DNA of 64,000 bases from Burkholderiaceae bacterium (GCA_023954045.1 JAMLIR010000012.1:62001-126000), one strand, 5' to 3'; positions 20,689 through 30,921 are shown, numbered from the stretch's first letter. The notes: generated from the sequence alone by a model not told the origin. Numbers and translations: made by a program.

Positions 20689-21105
20689 ATGTTCGCGGCC
20701 TTCAACGACCTGATAGAGCGTCGCATCGACGAGGCACGCCGGCAGGGCGCGTTCGACGACCTGCCGGGTACCGGCCGTCCGCTCGAGCTCGACGACGACC
20801 GCCTGGTTCCCGAGGAACTGCGCGTTGCCTGGCGCATCCTGAAGAACGCCGGCTTCGTGCCGCCGGAGGTCGAGGCGCTGCGCGACCTCGACGCGCTGCT
20901 CGGCCGTGCGCTCGACGACGCGGCGCCCGCGCCCGCGCGCCGCGATCGCGGCGGGAGCGACGAGAGCGATGCGCCGGCAGGCGACCACCGGGCCCGGCGC
21001 ATGGTCGCGCTGGCGATCGCGCTCGAGCAGCGTGGTGCGCAACTGACCACCGGCGCGGCGCTCGAGTACCGGCAGGTCTTTCTCGAGAAGCTCGCGCGCG
21101 GCTGA
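20689..21105 (+). CDS. DUF1992 (DnaJ-homologue C28-like) protein
   Basis: A 138-residue protein whose first 75 residues match the DUF1992 domain also found in DnaJ homologue C28: FNDLIERRIDEARRQGAFDDLPGTGRPL then VPEELRVAWRILKNAGFVPPE (quoted in pieces). No J domain is present. The C-terminal half is charged and ends with an ALEYRQVFLEKLA helix. It lies 33 bp behind the monooxygenase/reductase and 30 bp before msrA on the same strand. No biochemical role is established for bacterial members. Confidence 0.85.
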   Translation: MFAAFNDLIERRIDEARRQGAFDDLPGTGRPLELDDDRLVPEELRVAWRILKNAGFVPPEVEALRDLDALLGRALDDAAPAPARRDRGGSDESDAPAGDHRARRMVALAIALEQRGAQLTTGAALEYRQVFLEKLARG

Positions 21106-21135
21106 GCGCGCGCCGAACGCCCGGAGGACGCTTCG

Positions 21136-21669
21136 ATGGACAAGCAGGTCGCGGTGCTCGCCGGAGGCTGCTTCTGGTGCCTCGAGGCGGTGTTCCTCGA
21201 GGTGAAGGGCGTGCTGTCGGTCGAATCCGGCTATTGCGGCGGCACGCTGGCCGACCCGCTCTACGAGGAGGTGTGCAGCGGCCGCACCGGCCACGCCGAG
21301 GCGGTGCGCATCGAGTTCGATCCCGGGCAGATCGCCTACCGCGAGCTGCTCGGCATCTTCTTCGGAATCCACGATCCGACGACGCCGGATCGCCAGGGGC
21401 ACGACGTCGGCTCGCAATACCGCTCGGCGATCTTCTTCGTCGACGACGCCCAGCGGCGCGAGGCGCAGGAGACGATCGCGCAGCTCGAGCGCGAGAGCGT
21501 CTTCGACGCGCCGATCGTCACCCAGGTCGTGGCGCTCGAGCGCTGGTACCCGGCCGAGCCGTACCACCAGCGTTACTTCGAGCGCAATCCGGACCACGGC
21601 TATTGCCGGGCGGTCGTCGCGCCGAAGGTGGCGAAGTTCCGGCAGCGCTTCGCCGCGCTGCGCGGCTGA
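21136..21669 (+). CDS. msrA: Peptide methionine-S-sulfoxide reductase MsrA
   Basis: This 177-residue repair enzyme reduces the S-epimer of methionine sulfoxide. The active-site GGCFWCLEAVF contains the nucleophilic Cys near residue 15, followed by the substrate-pocket VESGYCGG, GRTGHAEAV and the FFGIHDPTTPDRQGHDVGSQYRS region (in pieces). A second cysteine in GYCRAVVAPK near the C-terminus is the likely resolving residue. GGAGG precedes the ATG. No MsrB domain is fused and no msrB neighbour is seen. Confidence 0.95.
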   Translation: MDKQVAVLAGGCFWCLEAVFLEVKGVLSVESGYCGGTLADPLYEEVCSGRTGHAEAVRIEFDPGQIAYRELLGIFFGIHDPTTPDRQGHDVGSQYRSAIFFVDDAQRREAQETIAQLERESVFDAPIVTQVVALERWYPAEPYHQRYFERNPDHGYCRAVVAPKVAKFRQRFAALRG

Positions 21670-21742
21670 TTCCCTCGCGCGGGCCCGCGCGAAGCCGGCC
21701 TCGGTTAGACTCGTCGGGTCATCGTTCGGGGGGGCACTTGCC

Positions 21743-22345
21743 ATGCGTCGAATCATCGAGATCCTGGGTGCGATCCTGCTGGCGATCGGCCTGTCGGGAT
21801 GCGGCTACAACCAGATCCAGTCGGCCGACGAGGCCACCAAGTCGGCGTGGTCCGAGGTGATCAACCAGTACCAGCGCCGCGCCGACCTGATTCCGAACCT
21901 CGTCAACACGGTCAAGGGCTTCGCGGACCAGGAGCGCGAGGTGCTGACGGCGGTCACCGAGGCGCGCTCGCGCGTCGGCCAGATCAAGGTCGATCCGGCC
22001 AATCCCGAGTCGCTGAAGCAGTTCGAGCAGGCGCAGGCGGGGCTGGGCAGCGCGCTGTCGCGGCTGCTGGTCGTCACCGAGAACTACCCGCAGCTGAAGT
22101 CCGACGCCAATTTCCGCGACCTGCAGGCGCAGCTCGAGGGCACCGAGAACCGCATCTCGGTCGCGCGCAAGCGCTACATCGATTCGGTCCAGCAGTACAA
22201 CGTGCTGGTGCGGCAGTTCCCCGTGAACCTGACCGCGATGGTGTTCGGCTATTCGGCCAAGCCGCAGTTCACGGTCGAGAACGAGGCGGCGATCGCGAAG
22301 CCGCCGGCGGTGAACTTCGACCGGCCGGCAAGCACGCCGAAATGA
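21743..22345 (+). CDS. lemA: LemA family lipoprotein
   Basis: A 200-residue LemA-family protein. The N-terminus has a hydrophobic segment ending in a lipobox-like LSGC with Cys20, so it may be lipid-anchored. LemA hallmarks follow: WSEVINQYQRRADLIPNLVNTVKGFA, then LSRLLVVTENYPQLKSD and NFRDLQAQLEGTENRISVARKRYID (in pieces), and NLTAMVFGY near the end. The coiled helical domain faces the periplasm. It starts a three-gene set with two TPM-domain genes, a conserved association in proteobacteria. Function is not established. Confidence 0.92.
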   Translation: MRRIIEILGAILLAIGLSGCGYNQIQSADEATKSAWSEVINQYQRRADLIPNLVNTVKGFADQEREVLTAVTEARSRVGQIKVDPANPESLKQFEQAQAGLGSALSRLLVVTENYPQLKSDANFRDLQAQLEGTENRISVARKRYIDSVQQYNVLVRQFPVNLTAMVFGYSAKPQFTVENEAAIAKPPAVNFDRPASTPK

Positions 22346-22397
22346 GCGCGCGGTCGCGTCGGAGCGACGGCGCGCGCGTCATCGCGAGACCGGCCGC

Positions 22398-23321
22398 GTG
22401 AACGCTGCGCTTCGCGCCGCCGCCGGGCTGCTGCTGTGGCTCGCGATGGCGGCGGCCGGCTTCGCGCAGGCGCTGCAGCCGGTGCCGCCGCTGACCGGAC
22501 GGGTCGTCGACCTGACCGGCACGCTGGCGGTCGCGCAGCGGCAGGCGCTCGAGCGCGAGCTCGAGGCGATCGAGCAGCGCAAGGGATCGCAGGTGGCGAT
22601 CCTGATCGTGGCGACGACCCAGCCCGAGGCGATCGAGCAGTTCGGCATTCGCGTCGCCGAGGCCTGGAAGCTCGGCCGCGGCGAGGTCGACGGCAAGCGC
22701 GTCGACGACGGCGTGCTGCTGCTGGTCGCGAAGGACGACCGCAAGGTACGCATCGAGGTCGGCTACGGCCTCGAAGGCGCGATCCCCGATGCGTACGCGC
22801 GCCGGATCATCGCCGAGACGATCGCGCCGCACTTCCGGCAGGGCGATTTCGCCGGCGGCCTGCAGGCCGCGGTCGTCGACATCGGCCGGCTGATCGAAGG
22901 CGAGGCGCTGCCGCCGGCCTGGAGCGGACCTGGCGGGGAGCCCAAGGGGGCACCGGACGACTGGCTGGCAATCCTGCTCGGCGTGTTCGTCGCCGCGGTG
23001 ATCGTTCGCCAGGTGCTCGGGCGCGCCCTCGGTTCCACGCTGGGCGGCGCGCTCGGCGGCGCTGCCGGATGGATGCTCGGAGCCCCGTTGCTGCTGGCCG
23101 GCATCGGCGGCTTCCTGCTGTTCCTGCTGCTGCTGTCGATGTCGGGTGGAACGATGGGGCAGGTCGGACGGCACACCTGGCGGACGGGTCCGGGAGGCTT
23201 TCCGGGCGGCTTCGGCGGCGGGGGTTTCGGTGGCGGCGGGGGATTCGGCGGGGGCGGCGGGGGCGGTTTCCGCGGAGGCGGGGGCGGTTTCGGCGGCGGC
23301 GGCGCCTCGGGGGGGTGGTGA
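22398..23321 (+). CDS. TPM-domain membrane protein (YgcG family) with glycine-rich tail
   Basis: A 307-residue protein with a GTG start and a signal peptide (LLLWLAMAAAGFAQA). The periplasmic TPM domain (about 35-175) contains RVVDLTGTLAVAQRQALE, KGSQVAILIVATTQPE, DDGVLLLVAKDDRKVRIEVGYGLEG and RRIIAETIAPHFRQGDF. It is followed by membrane helices near 190-260 and a tail of glycine repeats (GGGFGGGGG type) ending in GGASGGW. The stop overlaps the start of the next TPM gene. It is probably co-expressed with lemA. TPM domains have been linked to photosystem repair phosphatases in plants and to envelope functions in bacteria; the bacterial role is open. Confidence 0.9.
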   Translation: MNAALRAAAGLLLWLAMAAAGFAQALQPVPPLTGRVVDLTGTLAVAQRQALERELEAIEQRKGSQVAILIVATTQPEAIEQFGIRVAEAWKLGRGEVDGKRVDDGVLLLVAKDDRKVRIEVGYGLEGAIPDAYARRIIAETIAPHFRQGDFAGGLQAAVVDIGRLIEGEALPPAWSGPGGEPKGAPDDWLAILLGVFVAAVIVRQVLGRALGSTLGGALGGAAGWMLGAPLLLAGIGGFLLFLLLLSMSGGTMGQVGRHTWRTGPGGFPGGFGGGGFGGGGGFGGGGGGGFRGGGGGFGGGGASGGW

Positions 23322-23827
23322 TGGTTGCCGGCAGGCTCGCGCGCACCTGGACGCACCTGGTCAACGAGGCGCGCTCGGTGCGGCGCGTGTTCGACGACGA
23401 GGTGCTCACGCGGATCGAGGCAGCGATCGCGCGCAGCGAGCGTGCGCATACCGCGGAACTGCGCATCGCGTTCGAGGCCTCGCTGCCGCTGCGCGAGGTC
23501 TGGCGCGGGCGCTCGCCGCGCGAGCGCGCGCTCGAGGTGTTCGGGTCGCTGCGCGTCTGGGACACCGAGGCCAACAACGGCGTGCTGCTCTACGTGCTGT
23601 GGGCCGACCGCGCGGTCGAGATCGTGGCCGACCGCGCGGCTGCCGCGTCGATTCCGCCGCAGCGCTGGCGCGAAGTCTGCGACGCGCTGTCTGCGGCGTA
23701 TCGCCGCGGCGAATTCGAGCCGGGCACGCTCGTGGCGATCGAGCGGATCCATGCGTTGATGATCGAAGCGTTTCCGGCCACGGCCGGCGACGCGAACGAA
23801 TTGCCGAACCGGCCTGCGATCCTCTAG
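23321..23827 (+). CDS. Second TPM-domain protein
   Basis: A 168-residue TPM-domain protein without signal peptide. Visible segments are ARTWTHLVNEARSVRRVFDDEVLTRIEAAI (in part), HTAELRIAFEAS, RALEVFGSLRVWDTEANNGVLLYVLWADRAVEIVADR (in part) and PQRWREVCDALSAAY. Its ATG at 23321 lies in the TGA of the preceding gene, so the two are translationally coupled. LemA followed by two TPM proteins, one membrane-bound and one soluble, is a common proteobacterial arrangement. Function is unknown. Confidence 0.88.
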   Translation: MVAGRLARTWTHLVNEARSVRRVFDDEVLTRIEAAIARSERAHTAELRIAFEASLPLREVWRGRSPRERALEVFGSLRVWDTEANNGVLLYVLWADRAVEIVADRAAAASIPPQRWREVCDALSAAYRRGEFEPGTLVAIERIHALMIEAFPATAGDANELPNRPAIL

Positions 23828-23881
23828 ACGCCATGGTCGCCCGCGCCGGCGGGCCCGCGCGTCGGGCCCCGAGCCGGGGCG

Positions 23882-24031
23882 CTACGCCGCGAGTGCGGGC
23901 CGCTCGGCCGCCAGCGGCGCGAGCAGTGCCTCGACCCGTTCGCCGACGTCGAGCAGTGCGTCGTCGCGGCCGTACTGCCCGACCAGCTGCAGGTCGACGA
24001 TCGGAGGATGGGGCGCGAACGAGGTCGTCAT
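23882..24031 (-). pseudogene. C-terminal remnant of an amidase-signature enzyme
   Basis: Forty-nine codons from an ATG at 24031 to a TAG at 23882 read PHPPIVDLQLVGQYGRD followed by a DALLDVGERVEALLAP helix. This is the usual C-terminal strand and helix of amidase-signature proteins (the GLQLVG...DDALL pattern). The catalytic Ser-Ser-Lys part is absent, and nothing in frame upstream looks like an amidase. I read it as a decayed remnant facing the TPM genes. A short functional peptide cannot be excluded. Confidence 0.45.
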
Positions 24032-24103
24032 CGGGGCAAGGGGTTTCGCTCGCGATGGTATAAGAGAAGGCCGATTCACCGCAGGTCGCACGATCCTTTC
24101 GCC

Positions 24104-24505
24104 ATGAAAGACAACGAGCCATCGAGAAACGTGCTGGGCGGCCCGCTGCAGGCCTGCTCGTTCGACCCCCTGACCGGATTCGAGCGCACCGGATGCTGCG
24201 AGACCGGCCCCGACGACGTCGGGCAGCACACGGTCTGCGCGCGCGTCACCGAGGAATTCCTCGCGTTCTCGCTGGCGCGCGGCAACGACCTGGTCACGCC
24301 GCAGCCGCAGTGGCGGTTCGCGGGCCTGAGGCCGGGCGACCGCTGGTGCCTGTGCGCGGCGCGCTGGCTCGAGGCGTGGGAGGCCGGCGTCGCGCCGCCG
24401 GTGGTGCTCGAGGCGACCCACGAGGCGGCGCTGCGCGTCGTGCCGCTCGAGGCCTTTCTCGGTTGCGCCTGGAGCGCGAAGAAGACCGGGCCGGCCGAGC
24501 GATAA
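24104..24505 (+). CDS. DUF2237 family protein
   Basis: A 133-residue soluble protein of the DUF2237 family: NVLGGPLQACSFDPLTGFER, TGCCETGPDDVGQHTVCARVTEEFLAFSL (in pieces), then FAGLRPGDRWCLCAARWLEA and EATHEAALRVVPLEAF. The conserved cysteines and the GCC motif are present. The family is small and cysteine-rich, with no known function. The ATG at 24104 begins where family similarity begins. A TATAAG at 24059-24064 could be its -10 element. It lies 7 bp before the next gene, so the two are probably co-transcribed. Confidence 0.85.
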   Translation: MKDNEPSRNVLGGPLQACSFDPLTGFERTGCCETGPDDVGQHTVCARVTEEFLAFSLARGNDLVTPQPQWRFAGLRPGDRWCLCAARWLEAWEAGVAPPVVLEATHEAALRVVPLEAFLGCAWSAKKTGPAER

Positions 24506-24512
24506 TGCGCCG

Positions 24513-25160
24513 ATGAAGCTGCTGATCGTTCCCGTGACCCCCTTCATGCAGAACTGCTCGGTGCTGGTCTGCGAGCGCACCGGCAAAGCCGCGGCGATCG
24601 ATCCCGGCGGCGACCTCGACCGCGTCGACGCCGCGCTGCGCAGCGAGGGTGCGACGCTGGAGAAGGTGCTCCTCACGCACGGCCACATCGACCACTGCGG
24701 GCAGGCCGGCGAGTTCGCGCAGCGCCACCGCGTGCCGATCGAGGGTCCGCAGCGCGATGACCGGTTCTGGATCGAGCAGCTGCCGAGCCAGGGCAAGATG
24801 TTCGGCTTTCCGCGCCTCGCCGCGTTCGAGCCCGACCGCTGGCTCGAGGACGGCGACACCGTGTCGTTCGGCGAGCAGACGCTCGAGGTGCGCCATTGCC
24901 CCGGCCACACGCCCGGCCACGTGATCTTCTTTCACGCGCCGAGCCGGCTCGCGATCGTCGGCGACGTGCTGTTCCAGGGGTCGATCGGGCGCACCGACTT
25001 TCCGCGCGGCGACCTCGCGACGCTGATCGCCTCGATCACCGGCAAGCTGTGGCCGCTCGGCGACGACGTCGCCTTCGTGCCGGGGCACGGTCCGATGTCG
25101 ACCTTCGGCGACGAGCGCGCGAGCAACCCCTTCGTCGGCGACGCGGCGCTCGGGCGCTGA
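24513..25160 (+). CDS. Metallo-beta-lactamase-fold hydrolase, glyoxalase II-like
   Basis: This 215-residue hydrolase has the binuclear metal motif THGHIDHCGQ, CPGHTPGHVIF, VGDVLFQGSIGRTDFPRGD and a final FVPGHGPMSTFGDE. These match the YcbL/GloB-type subgroup that hydrolyses S-lactoylglutathione or related thioesters. The short C-terminus lacks the full glutathione-binding helical domain of classical GloB, so a YcbL-type assignment is more likely. It is convergent with glnS, with only 4 bp between the two stops. Confidence 0.88.
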   Translation: MKLLIVPVTPFMQNCSVLVCERTGKAAAIDPGGDLDRVDAALRSEGATLEKVLLTHGHIDHCGQAGEFAQRHRVPIEGPQRDDRFWIEQLPSQGKMFGFPRLAAFEPDRWLEDGDTVSFGEQTLEVRHCPGHTPGHVIFFHAPSRLAIVGDVLFQGSIGRTDFPRGDLATLIASITGKLWPLGDDVAFVPGHGPMSTFGDERASNPFVGDAALGR

Positions 25161-25164
25161 TCGC

Positions 25165-26946
<1,782 letters not shown>

Positions 26947-26974
26947 GGAGCCGGATCTGGATGGCGAATCGTCG

Positions 26975-26980
26975 ATTGTA
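26975..26980 (-). promoter_or_regulatory. Possible -10 element of glnS
   Basis: TACAAT on the minus strand, 29 bp before the glnS ATG, in an AT-richer spot. No good -35 hexamer was found at 16-18 bp spacing, so this is a weak call. Confidence 0.35.
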
Positions 26981-27065
26981 AAGGGGCGCGGGCGATCCCG
27001 GCCGCGCGCCGCATGCGCAACTCGCCCGCGTCGCCGCGCCCGGGTGCGGCGACGGCGCGAGGGGT

Positions 27066-27419
27066 TCAGACCCCCAGCAGCTCCACTTCGAAGAGCAGCG
27101 TGGCGTTCGGCGGAATCACCCCGCCCGCGCCCCGCGCGCCGTAGCCGAGTTGCGGCGGAATCACGAGCCGGCGCGTGCCGCCGACCTTCATGCCGGCGAC
27201 GCCTTCGTCCCAGCCCCGGATCACGTGACCGGCGCCCAGCGGGAACGAGAACGGCTCGCCGCGATCCTTGCTCGAGTCGAACTTGCGGCCCGCCTGGCCG
27301 TTTTCGTAGAGCCAGCCGGTGTAGTGCACGCGAACGTGCTGGCCGGTCCTGGCTTCCTCGCCGCTTCCCGGCGTCACGTCGTCGTACTGCAGCCCGGTGG
27401 CGGTGGTCTGGTAGGGCAT
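27066..27419 (-). CDS. FKBP-type peptidyl-prolyl cis-trans isomerase
   Basis: A 117-residue single-domain FKBP: VRVHYTGWLYENG, KFDSSKDRGEPFSFPLGAGHVIRGWDEG (in pieces), GMKVGGTRRLVIPPQLGYG and PPNATLLFEVELL. All active-site segments of the FKBP fold are present. There is no signal peptide, so it is cytoplasmic. It lies 65 bp downstream of the dehydrogenase at 27485 and 119 bp upstream of glnS; grouping with either is uncertain. Confidence 0.93.
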   Translation of the reverse strand: MPYQTTATGLQYDDVTPGSGEEARTGQHVRVHYTGWLYENGQAGRKFDSSKDRGEPFSFPLGAGHVIRGWDEGVAGMKVGGTRRLVIPPQLGYGARGAGGVIPPNATLLFEVELLGV

Positions 27420-27484
27420 TGGATTTCCTCGCTGGATGTCGGTTGAAGGAGACGCTTGTGGCGGCGCGGAACGTGCCGCCCGGT

Positions 27485-28393
27485 TCAGGTCGCGGCGCGT
27501 CGCAGGCGCCTGATCAGGCTGGAGGTGTCCCAGCGCCCCCCGCCCATGCGCTGGACGTCGCCGTAGAACTGGTCGACCAGCGCGGTGACCGGCAGCGGGG
27601 CGCCGTTGCGCGTGGCCTCGTCGAGGCAGAGCCCGAGGTCCTTGCGCATCCAGTCGACCGCGAAGCCGAAGTCGAACCTGTCGTCGACCATCGTCGTGCC
27701 GCGGTTGTCCATCTGCCAGGACTGGGCGGCGCCCTTGCCGATCACTTCGAGCACGAGCTTCATGTCGAGGCCCGCAGCGAGGCCGAAGGCGATCCCTTCC
27801 GACAGGCCCTGCACCAGTCCGGCGATGCAGATCTGGTTGACCATCTTCGCGAGCTGCCCGGCGCCCGGTCCGCCGACCAGCGTGCAGGCGCGCGAGTACG
27901 CCATCGCCACCGGCCGGATGCGGTCGAACACGGCCTGGCCCCCGCCGCACATCACGGTGAGCAGGCCGTTGACCGCGCCGGCCTGTCCGCCCGACACCGG
28001 CGCGTCCACGAAATCGAGGCCACGGCTGCCCGCCGCGGCGTGGAGCTCGCGCGCGACCGCCGCCGATGCGGTCGTGTGGTCGACGAACACCGAACCGGGC
28101 CTCATCCCCGCGAACGCGCCGTGCTCGCCGAGCACGACCGAGCGCAGGTCGTCGTCGTTGCCGACGCAGGCGAACACGATGTCGGCCTCGTGCGCGGCCT
28201 GCCTCGGCGTCGGCGCGGCCGAGCCGCCCGGGTACTCACCGGCCCACTGGTCGGCCTTCGCTGCCGTGCGGTTGTAGACCGTCACCGAATGACCGGCGCG
28301 CTTCAGGTGGCCGGCCATCGGGTAGCCCATGACGCCGAGCCCCAGGAAGGCGACCCTGTGCGGCGCGACCGGCTCGTATTGCTTGTTCGTCAT
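27485..28393 (-). CDS. NAD(P)-dependent beta-hydroxyacid dehydrogenase (3-hydroxyisobutyrate / tartronate semialdehyde reductase family)
   Basis: A 302-residue protein with the Rossmann motif VAFLGLGVMGYPMAGHL at residues 13-29, the substrate-binding FVDAPVSGGQAGA, and the catalytic lysine in GAGQLAKMVNQI. These define the 3-hydroxyisobutyrate dehydrogenase family, which also includes 2-hydroxy-3-oxopropionate reductases. Substrate cannot be read from the sequence. It ends a minus-strand run that includes a TTT transporter, a haloacid dehalogenase and a GGT-family hydrolase, although 148 bp separate it from the last of these. A paralogue is at 57596. Confidence 0.85.
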   Translation of the reverse strand: MTNKQYEPVAPHRVAFLGLGVMGYPMAGHLKRAGHSVTVYNRTAAKADQWAGEYPGGSAAPTPRQAAHEADIVFACVGNDDDLRSVVLGEHGAFAGMRPGSVFVDHTTASAAVARELHAAAGSRGLDFVDAPVSGGQAGAVNGLLTVMCGGGQAVFDRIRPVAMAYSRACTLVGGPGAGQLAKMVNQICIAGLVQGLSEGIAFGLAAGLDMKLVLEVIGKGAAQSWQMDNRGTTMVDDRFDFGFAVDWMRKDLGLCLDEATRNGAPLPVTALVDQFYGDVQRMGGGRWDTSSLIRRLRRAAT

Positions 28394-28541
28394 CTTCGGA
28401 GTCCTCGATCGGGTGTTGCGGGTGTCGGTGCGTGCGCGCCGATACGCGGCAGACGTGACGATAATGGATATCGCCCGCGGACGTCGGCATCGGCCTTCGC
28501 CGATCCGCAGGCGCAGGGGCGCCTTCGATCCGATCCGCCCG

Positions 28542-30185
28542 TCAGTAGCCGACCGCCGCGCCGTCGCGCCGGGGGTCGCTCGCGGCCACGTAGCCGTCGC
28601 AGTCGCCGCCGTCGCGGTCCGCATCGCGGCTCGCGTCGTCGCCGAGGCGCCAGACGAACTGGCCCGCGCCGAAGTCCATGTACGAGTCGGCCATCGCCTC
28701 GATCCGGTGGCCGCGACGGCGCAGTTCGTCGACGACGGCGGACGGCATCGTCGGCTCGACGTCGAGCGACAGCCCGTGCCCGACCTTCCAGCGCGGCGCG
28801 TCGCAGGCCGCCTGCGGGTGCTGCCGATGGTCGATCATCCTCGACAGCGCCTGGACGTGCCCCTGCGGCTGCATGTTGCCGCCCATGACGCCGAAGCTCA
28901 TCTGCGGCCGCCCGTCCTTCGTCAGGAACGCCGGGACGATCGTGTGGAACGGCTGCTTGCCGGGCGCGACGCAGTTCGGGTGGCCGGCCTGCAGCGTGAA
29001 CCCGCGGCCGCGGTTCTGCAGCGACACGCCGACGCCGGGCACCACGACGCCCGACCCGAATCCCATGTAGTTCGACTGGATGAACGAGACCATCATGCCG
29101 CGCTCGTCCGCCGCGCTCAGGTAGATCGTGCCGCCGGCCGGCGGCAGGCCGTGGTCGAACTCCGAGGCCCGGTCGAGCCGGATTCGCGCGGCGCGCTGCG
29201 CGAGGTAGCCGTCGTCGAGCAGCTGCGCGGCGCTCACCCCGGTCATCGAGCGCGGATCGCCGACCCAGCGATAGACGTCGGCGAAGGCGGCCTTCATCGC
29301 TTCGATCTGCAGGTGCCGGCAATCGGCCGAGTCGGCCTCGAGCGACGCGAGGTCGAAGTGCGACAGGATGCCGAGGGCCATCAGCGCGGCGATGCCCTGG
29401 CCGTTCGGCGGGATCTCGTGCAGCGTGTACCCGCGGTAGTCCTTCGCGATCGTGCCGCACCACGCGGGCGCGAAGCCGCGCAGGTCGGCCAGCGTCATCG
29501 CGCCGCCGTGCGCCTTCGCGTGCGCGACCAGCGCCTCGGCAGTCTCGCCCTCGTAGAAGTCGCGCCCCAGGCTCTGCGCGACGCGGCGCAGCGTGCGCGC
29601 GGCGTCGGCGAAGACGAAGCGCTCGCCGACCTGCGGCACGCGACCGCGCGGCAGGAACGCCTGTGCGAAGCCGGGGAACTCTTGCAGCTGCGGCGCCTGC
29701 GCGGCCCACTTGCGCTGCACGACCGGGGTGACCGCGAAACCGCGCTCGGCCAGCTCCACCGCGGGCCCGAACAGCGCGTCGAATGGCAGCCGGCCGAACT
29801 TCGCGTGCAGCGCGGCCCACCCCGCGACCGCGCCCGGCACGGTCACGCTGTCCCAGCCGCGCATCGGCACCGCGTCGCCGTGGCGCCGGCGGAAGTACGC
29901 GACGTCCCAGGCCGCGGGCGCCGGGCCCGACGCGTTCAGTCCGTGCAGCGCAGCGCCGTCCCAGACGATCGCGAACGCGTCGCTGCCCAGCCCGCAGGAC
30001 ACCGGCTCGACGATCGTGAGCGCGGCCGCCGTCGCGATCGCCGCGTCGACCGCGTTGCCGCCGCCCAGCAGCATCCGCAGCCCGGCCTGCGCGGCGAGCG
30101 GCTGCGAGGTCGCGACGACGTTGCGCGCGAACAGCGGCGTGCGCACGCTGTCGTAGCGGGCCGACCAGTCGAACGGCGCACCCAT
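28542..30185 (-). CDS. Gamma-glutamyltransferase-family Ntn hydrolase
   Basis: A 547-residue protein of the GGT family, which self-cleaves to expose an N-terminal threonine. The predicted nucleophile is Thr353 in PAGGTIYLSAAD, leaving a small subunit of 195 residues, as expected. Other family parts are GGNAVDAAIATAAALTIVEP, FGSGVVVPGVGVSLQNRGRG and MSFGVMGGNMQPQGHVQ. No signal peptide is visible, unlike periplasmic GGTs. The GTIYL and SFIQSNYMGFGSG segments look closer to the YwrD/HpxW (oxamate amidohydrolase) branch than to classical GGT, which has a TTH motif at the cleavage site. It starts 4 bp after the haloacid dehalogenase gene, so the two are tightly coupled. Substrate is unknown. Confidence 0.83.
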   Translation of the reverse strand: MGAPFDWSARYDSVRTPLFARNVVATSQPLAAQAGLRMLLGGGNAVDAAIATAAALTIVEPVSCGLGSDAFAIVWDGAALHGLNASGPAPAAWDVAYFRRRHGDAVPMRGWDSVTVPGAVAGWAALHAKFGRLPFDALFGPAVELAERGFAVTPVVQRKWAAQAPQLQEFPGFAQAFLPRGRVPQVGERFVFADAARTLRRVAQSLGRDFYEGETAEALVAHAKAHGGAMTLADLRGFAPAWCGTIAKDYRGYTLHEIPPNGQGIAALMALGILSHFDLASLEADSADCRHLQIEAMKAAFADVYRWVGDPRSMTGVSAAQLLDDGYLAQRAARIRLDRASEFDHGLPPAGGTIYLSAADERGMMVSFIQSNYMGFGSGVVVPGVGVSLQNRGRGFTLQAGHPNCVAPGKQPFHTIVPAFLTKDGRPQMSFGVMGGNMQPQGHVQALSRMIDHRQHPQAACDAPRWKVGHGLSLDVEPTMPSAVVDELRRRGHRIEAMADSYMDFGAGQFVWRLGDDASRDADRDGGDCDGYVAASDPRRDGAAVGY

Positions 30186-30189
30186 CGGT

Positions 30190-30921
30190 TCAGCAGCCCA
30201 GTTGCCGCGCGAGATCGCGGAAGTCGCGCGCGTGCAGGTCGTTGCCCGGGCGCGGCGCGACGTCGGCGGCGACCTTCGGGCCGAATTCGAGCGGGCGCGC
30301 GACGTGCGCGGTGCGGCAGCCGCAGGCGCGCGCGGCCGCCAGGTCGTCGTGGTGCGCGGCGACCAGCATCATCCGCGCCGGCTCGACGTCGAAGACCTCG
30401 CAGACGCCGAGGTAGGCCTCGGGGTCGGGCTTGTAGTGCCGGAACACTTCGGCCGAGAGGATCAGGTCCCAGGGGAGCGCGGCGCGCTTGGCCATGTCGG
30501 CCAGCAGCGCGAGGTTGCCGTTGGAAAGCGTGCACAGCGTGAACCGCCGGCGCAGGCGGCCCAAGCCCTCGACCGCGTCGGGCCAGGGATCGAGCCGGTG
30601 CCAGGCGAGGTTCAGCGAGCGCCGTGCCGCTTGGTCGAGCCGGTCGGCGACGCCGAACCGCTCGACGACGTCGTCGAGGATCATCCGGTGCAGCGCGTCG
30701 ATCTTCGTCCAGCCGAGCTCGCCGCTGCGCACCCGCGCCATCGCCGGCTGGTAGCCGGCTCGCCAGGCCAGCGCGAACGCGCCTGCGTCGATGCCGAGCC
30801 CGAGCGCAGCGACCTCGCGCTCGATCGAGCCGTACCAGTCGACGACGGTGCCGAACACGTCGAAGGCGAGCACGACGGGCAGCGGATCGAGGTGGGCGAT
30901 GGGGGCGGCGGGATCGGTCAT
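30190..30921 (-). CDS. Haloacid dehalogenase type II
   Basis: A HAD-superfamily protein of 243 residues resembling L-2-haloacid dehalogenases. The nucleophilic aspartate is in VLAFDVFGTVVDWYGS. The Ser/Asn pair is in LCTLSNGN, the lysine in FRHYKPDPEAYLG and the acidic site in LVAAHHDDLAAARACG. These enzymes hydrolyse 2-haloacids to 2-hydroxyacids, though many relatives act on other substrates. The start is taken at MTDPAAPI. An in-frame ATG at 30930 and GTG at 30939 precede it, with no clear ribosome site to decide. It sits between tctA and the GGT-family gene on one transcript. Confidence 0.82.
   Translation of the reverse strand: MTDPAAPIAHLDPLPVVLAFDVFGTVVDWYGSIEREVAALGLGIDAGAFALAWRAGYQPAMARVRSGELGWTKIDALHRMILDDVVERFGVADRLDQAARRSLNLAWHRLDPWPDAVEGLGRLRRRFTLCTLSNGNLALLADMAKRAALPWDLILSAEVFRHYKPDPEAYLGVCEVFDVEPARMMLVAAHHDDLAAARACGCRTAHVARPLEFGPKVAADVAPRPGNDLHARDFRDLARQLGC

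Noticed and set aside
23190-23318. GGC-rich repeats that could look like a minisatellite
   Set aside because: They encode the in-frame glycine-rich tail normal for TPM/YgcG proteins.
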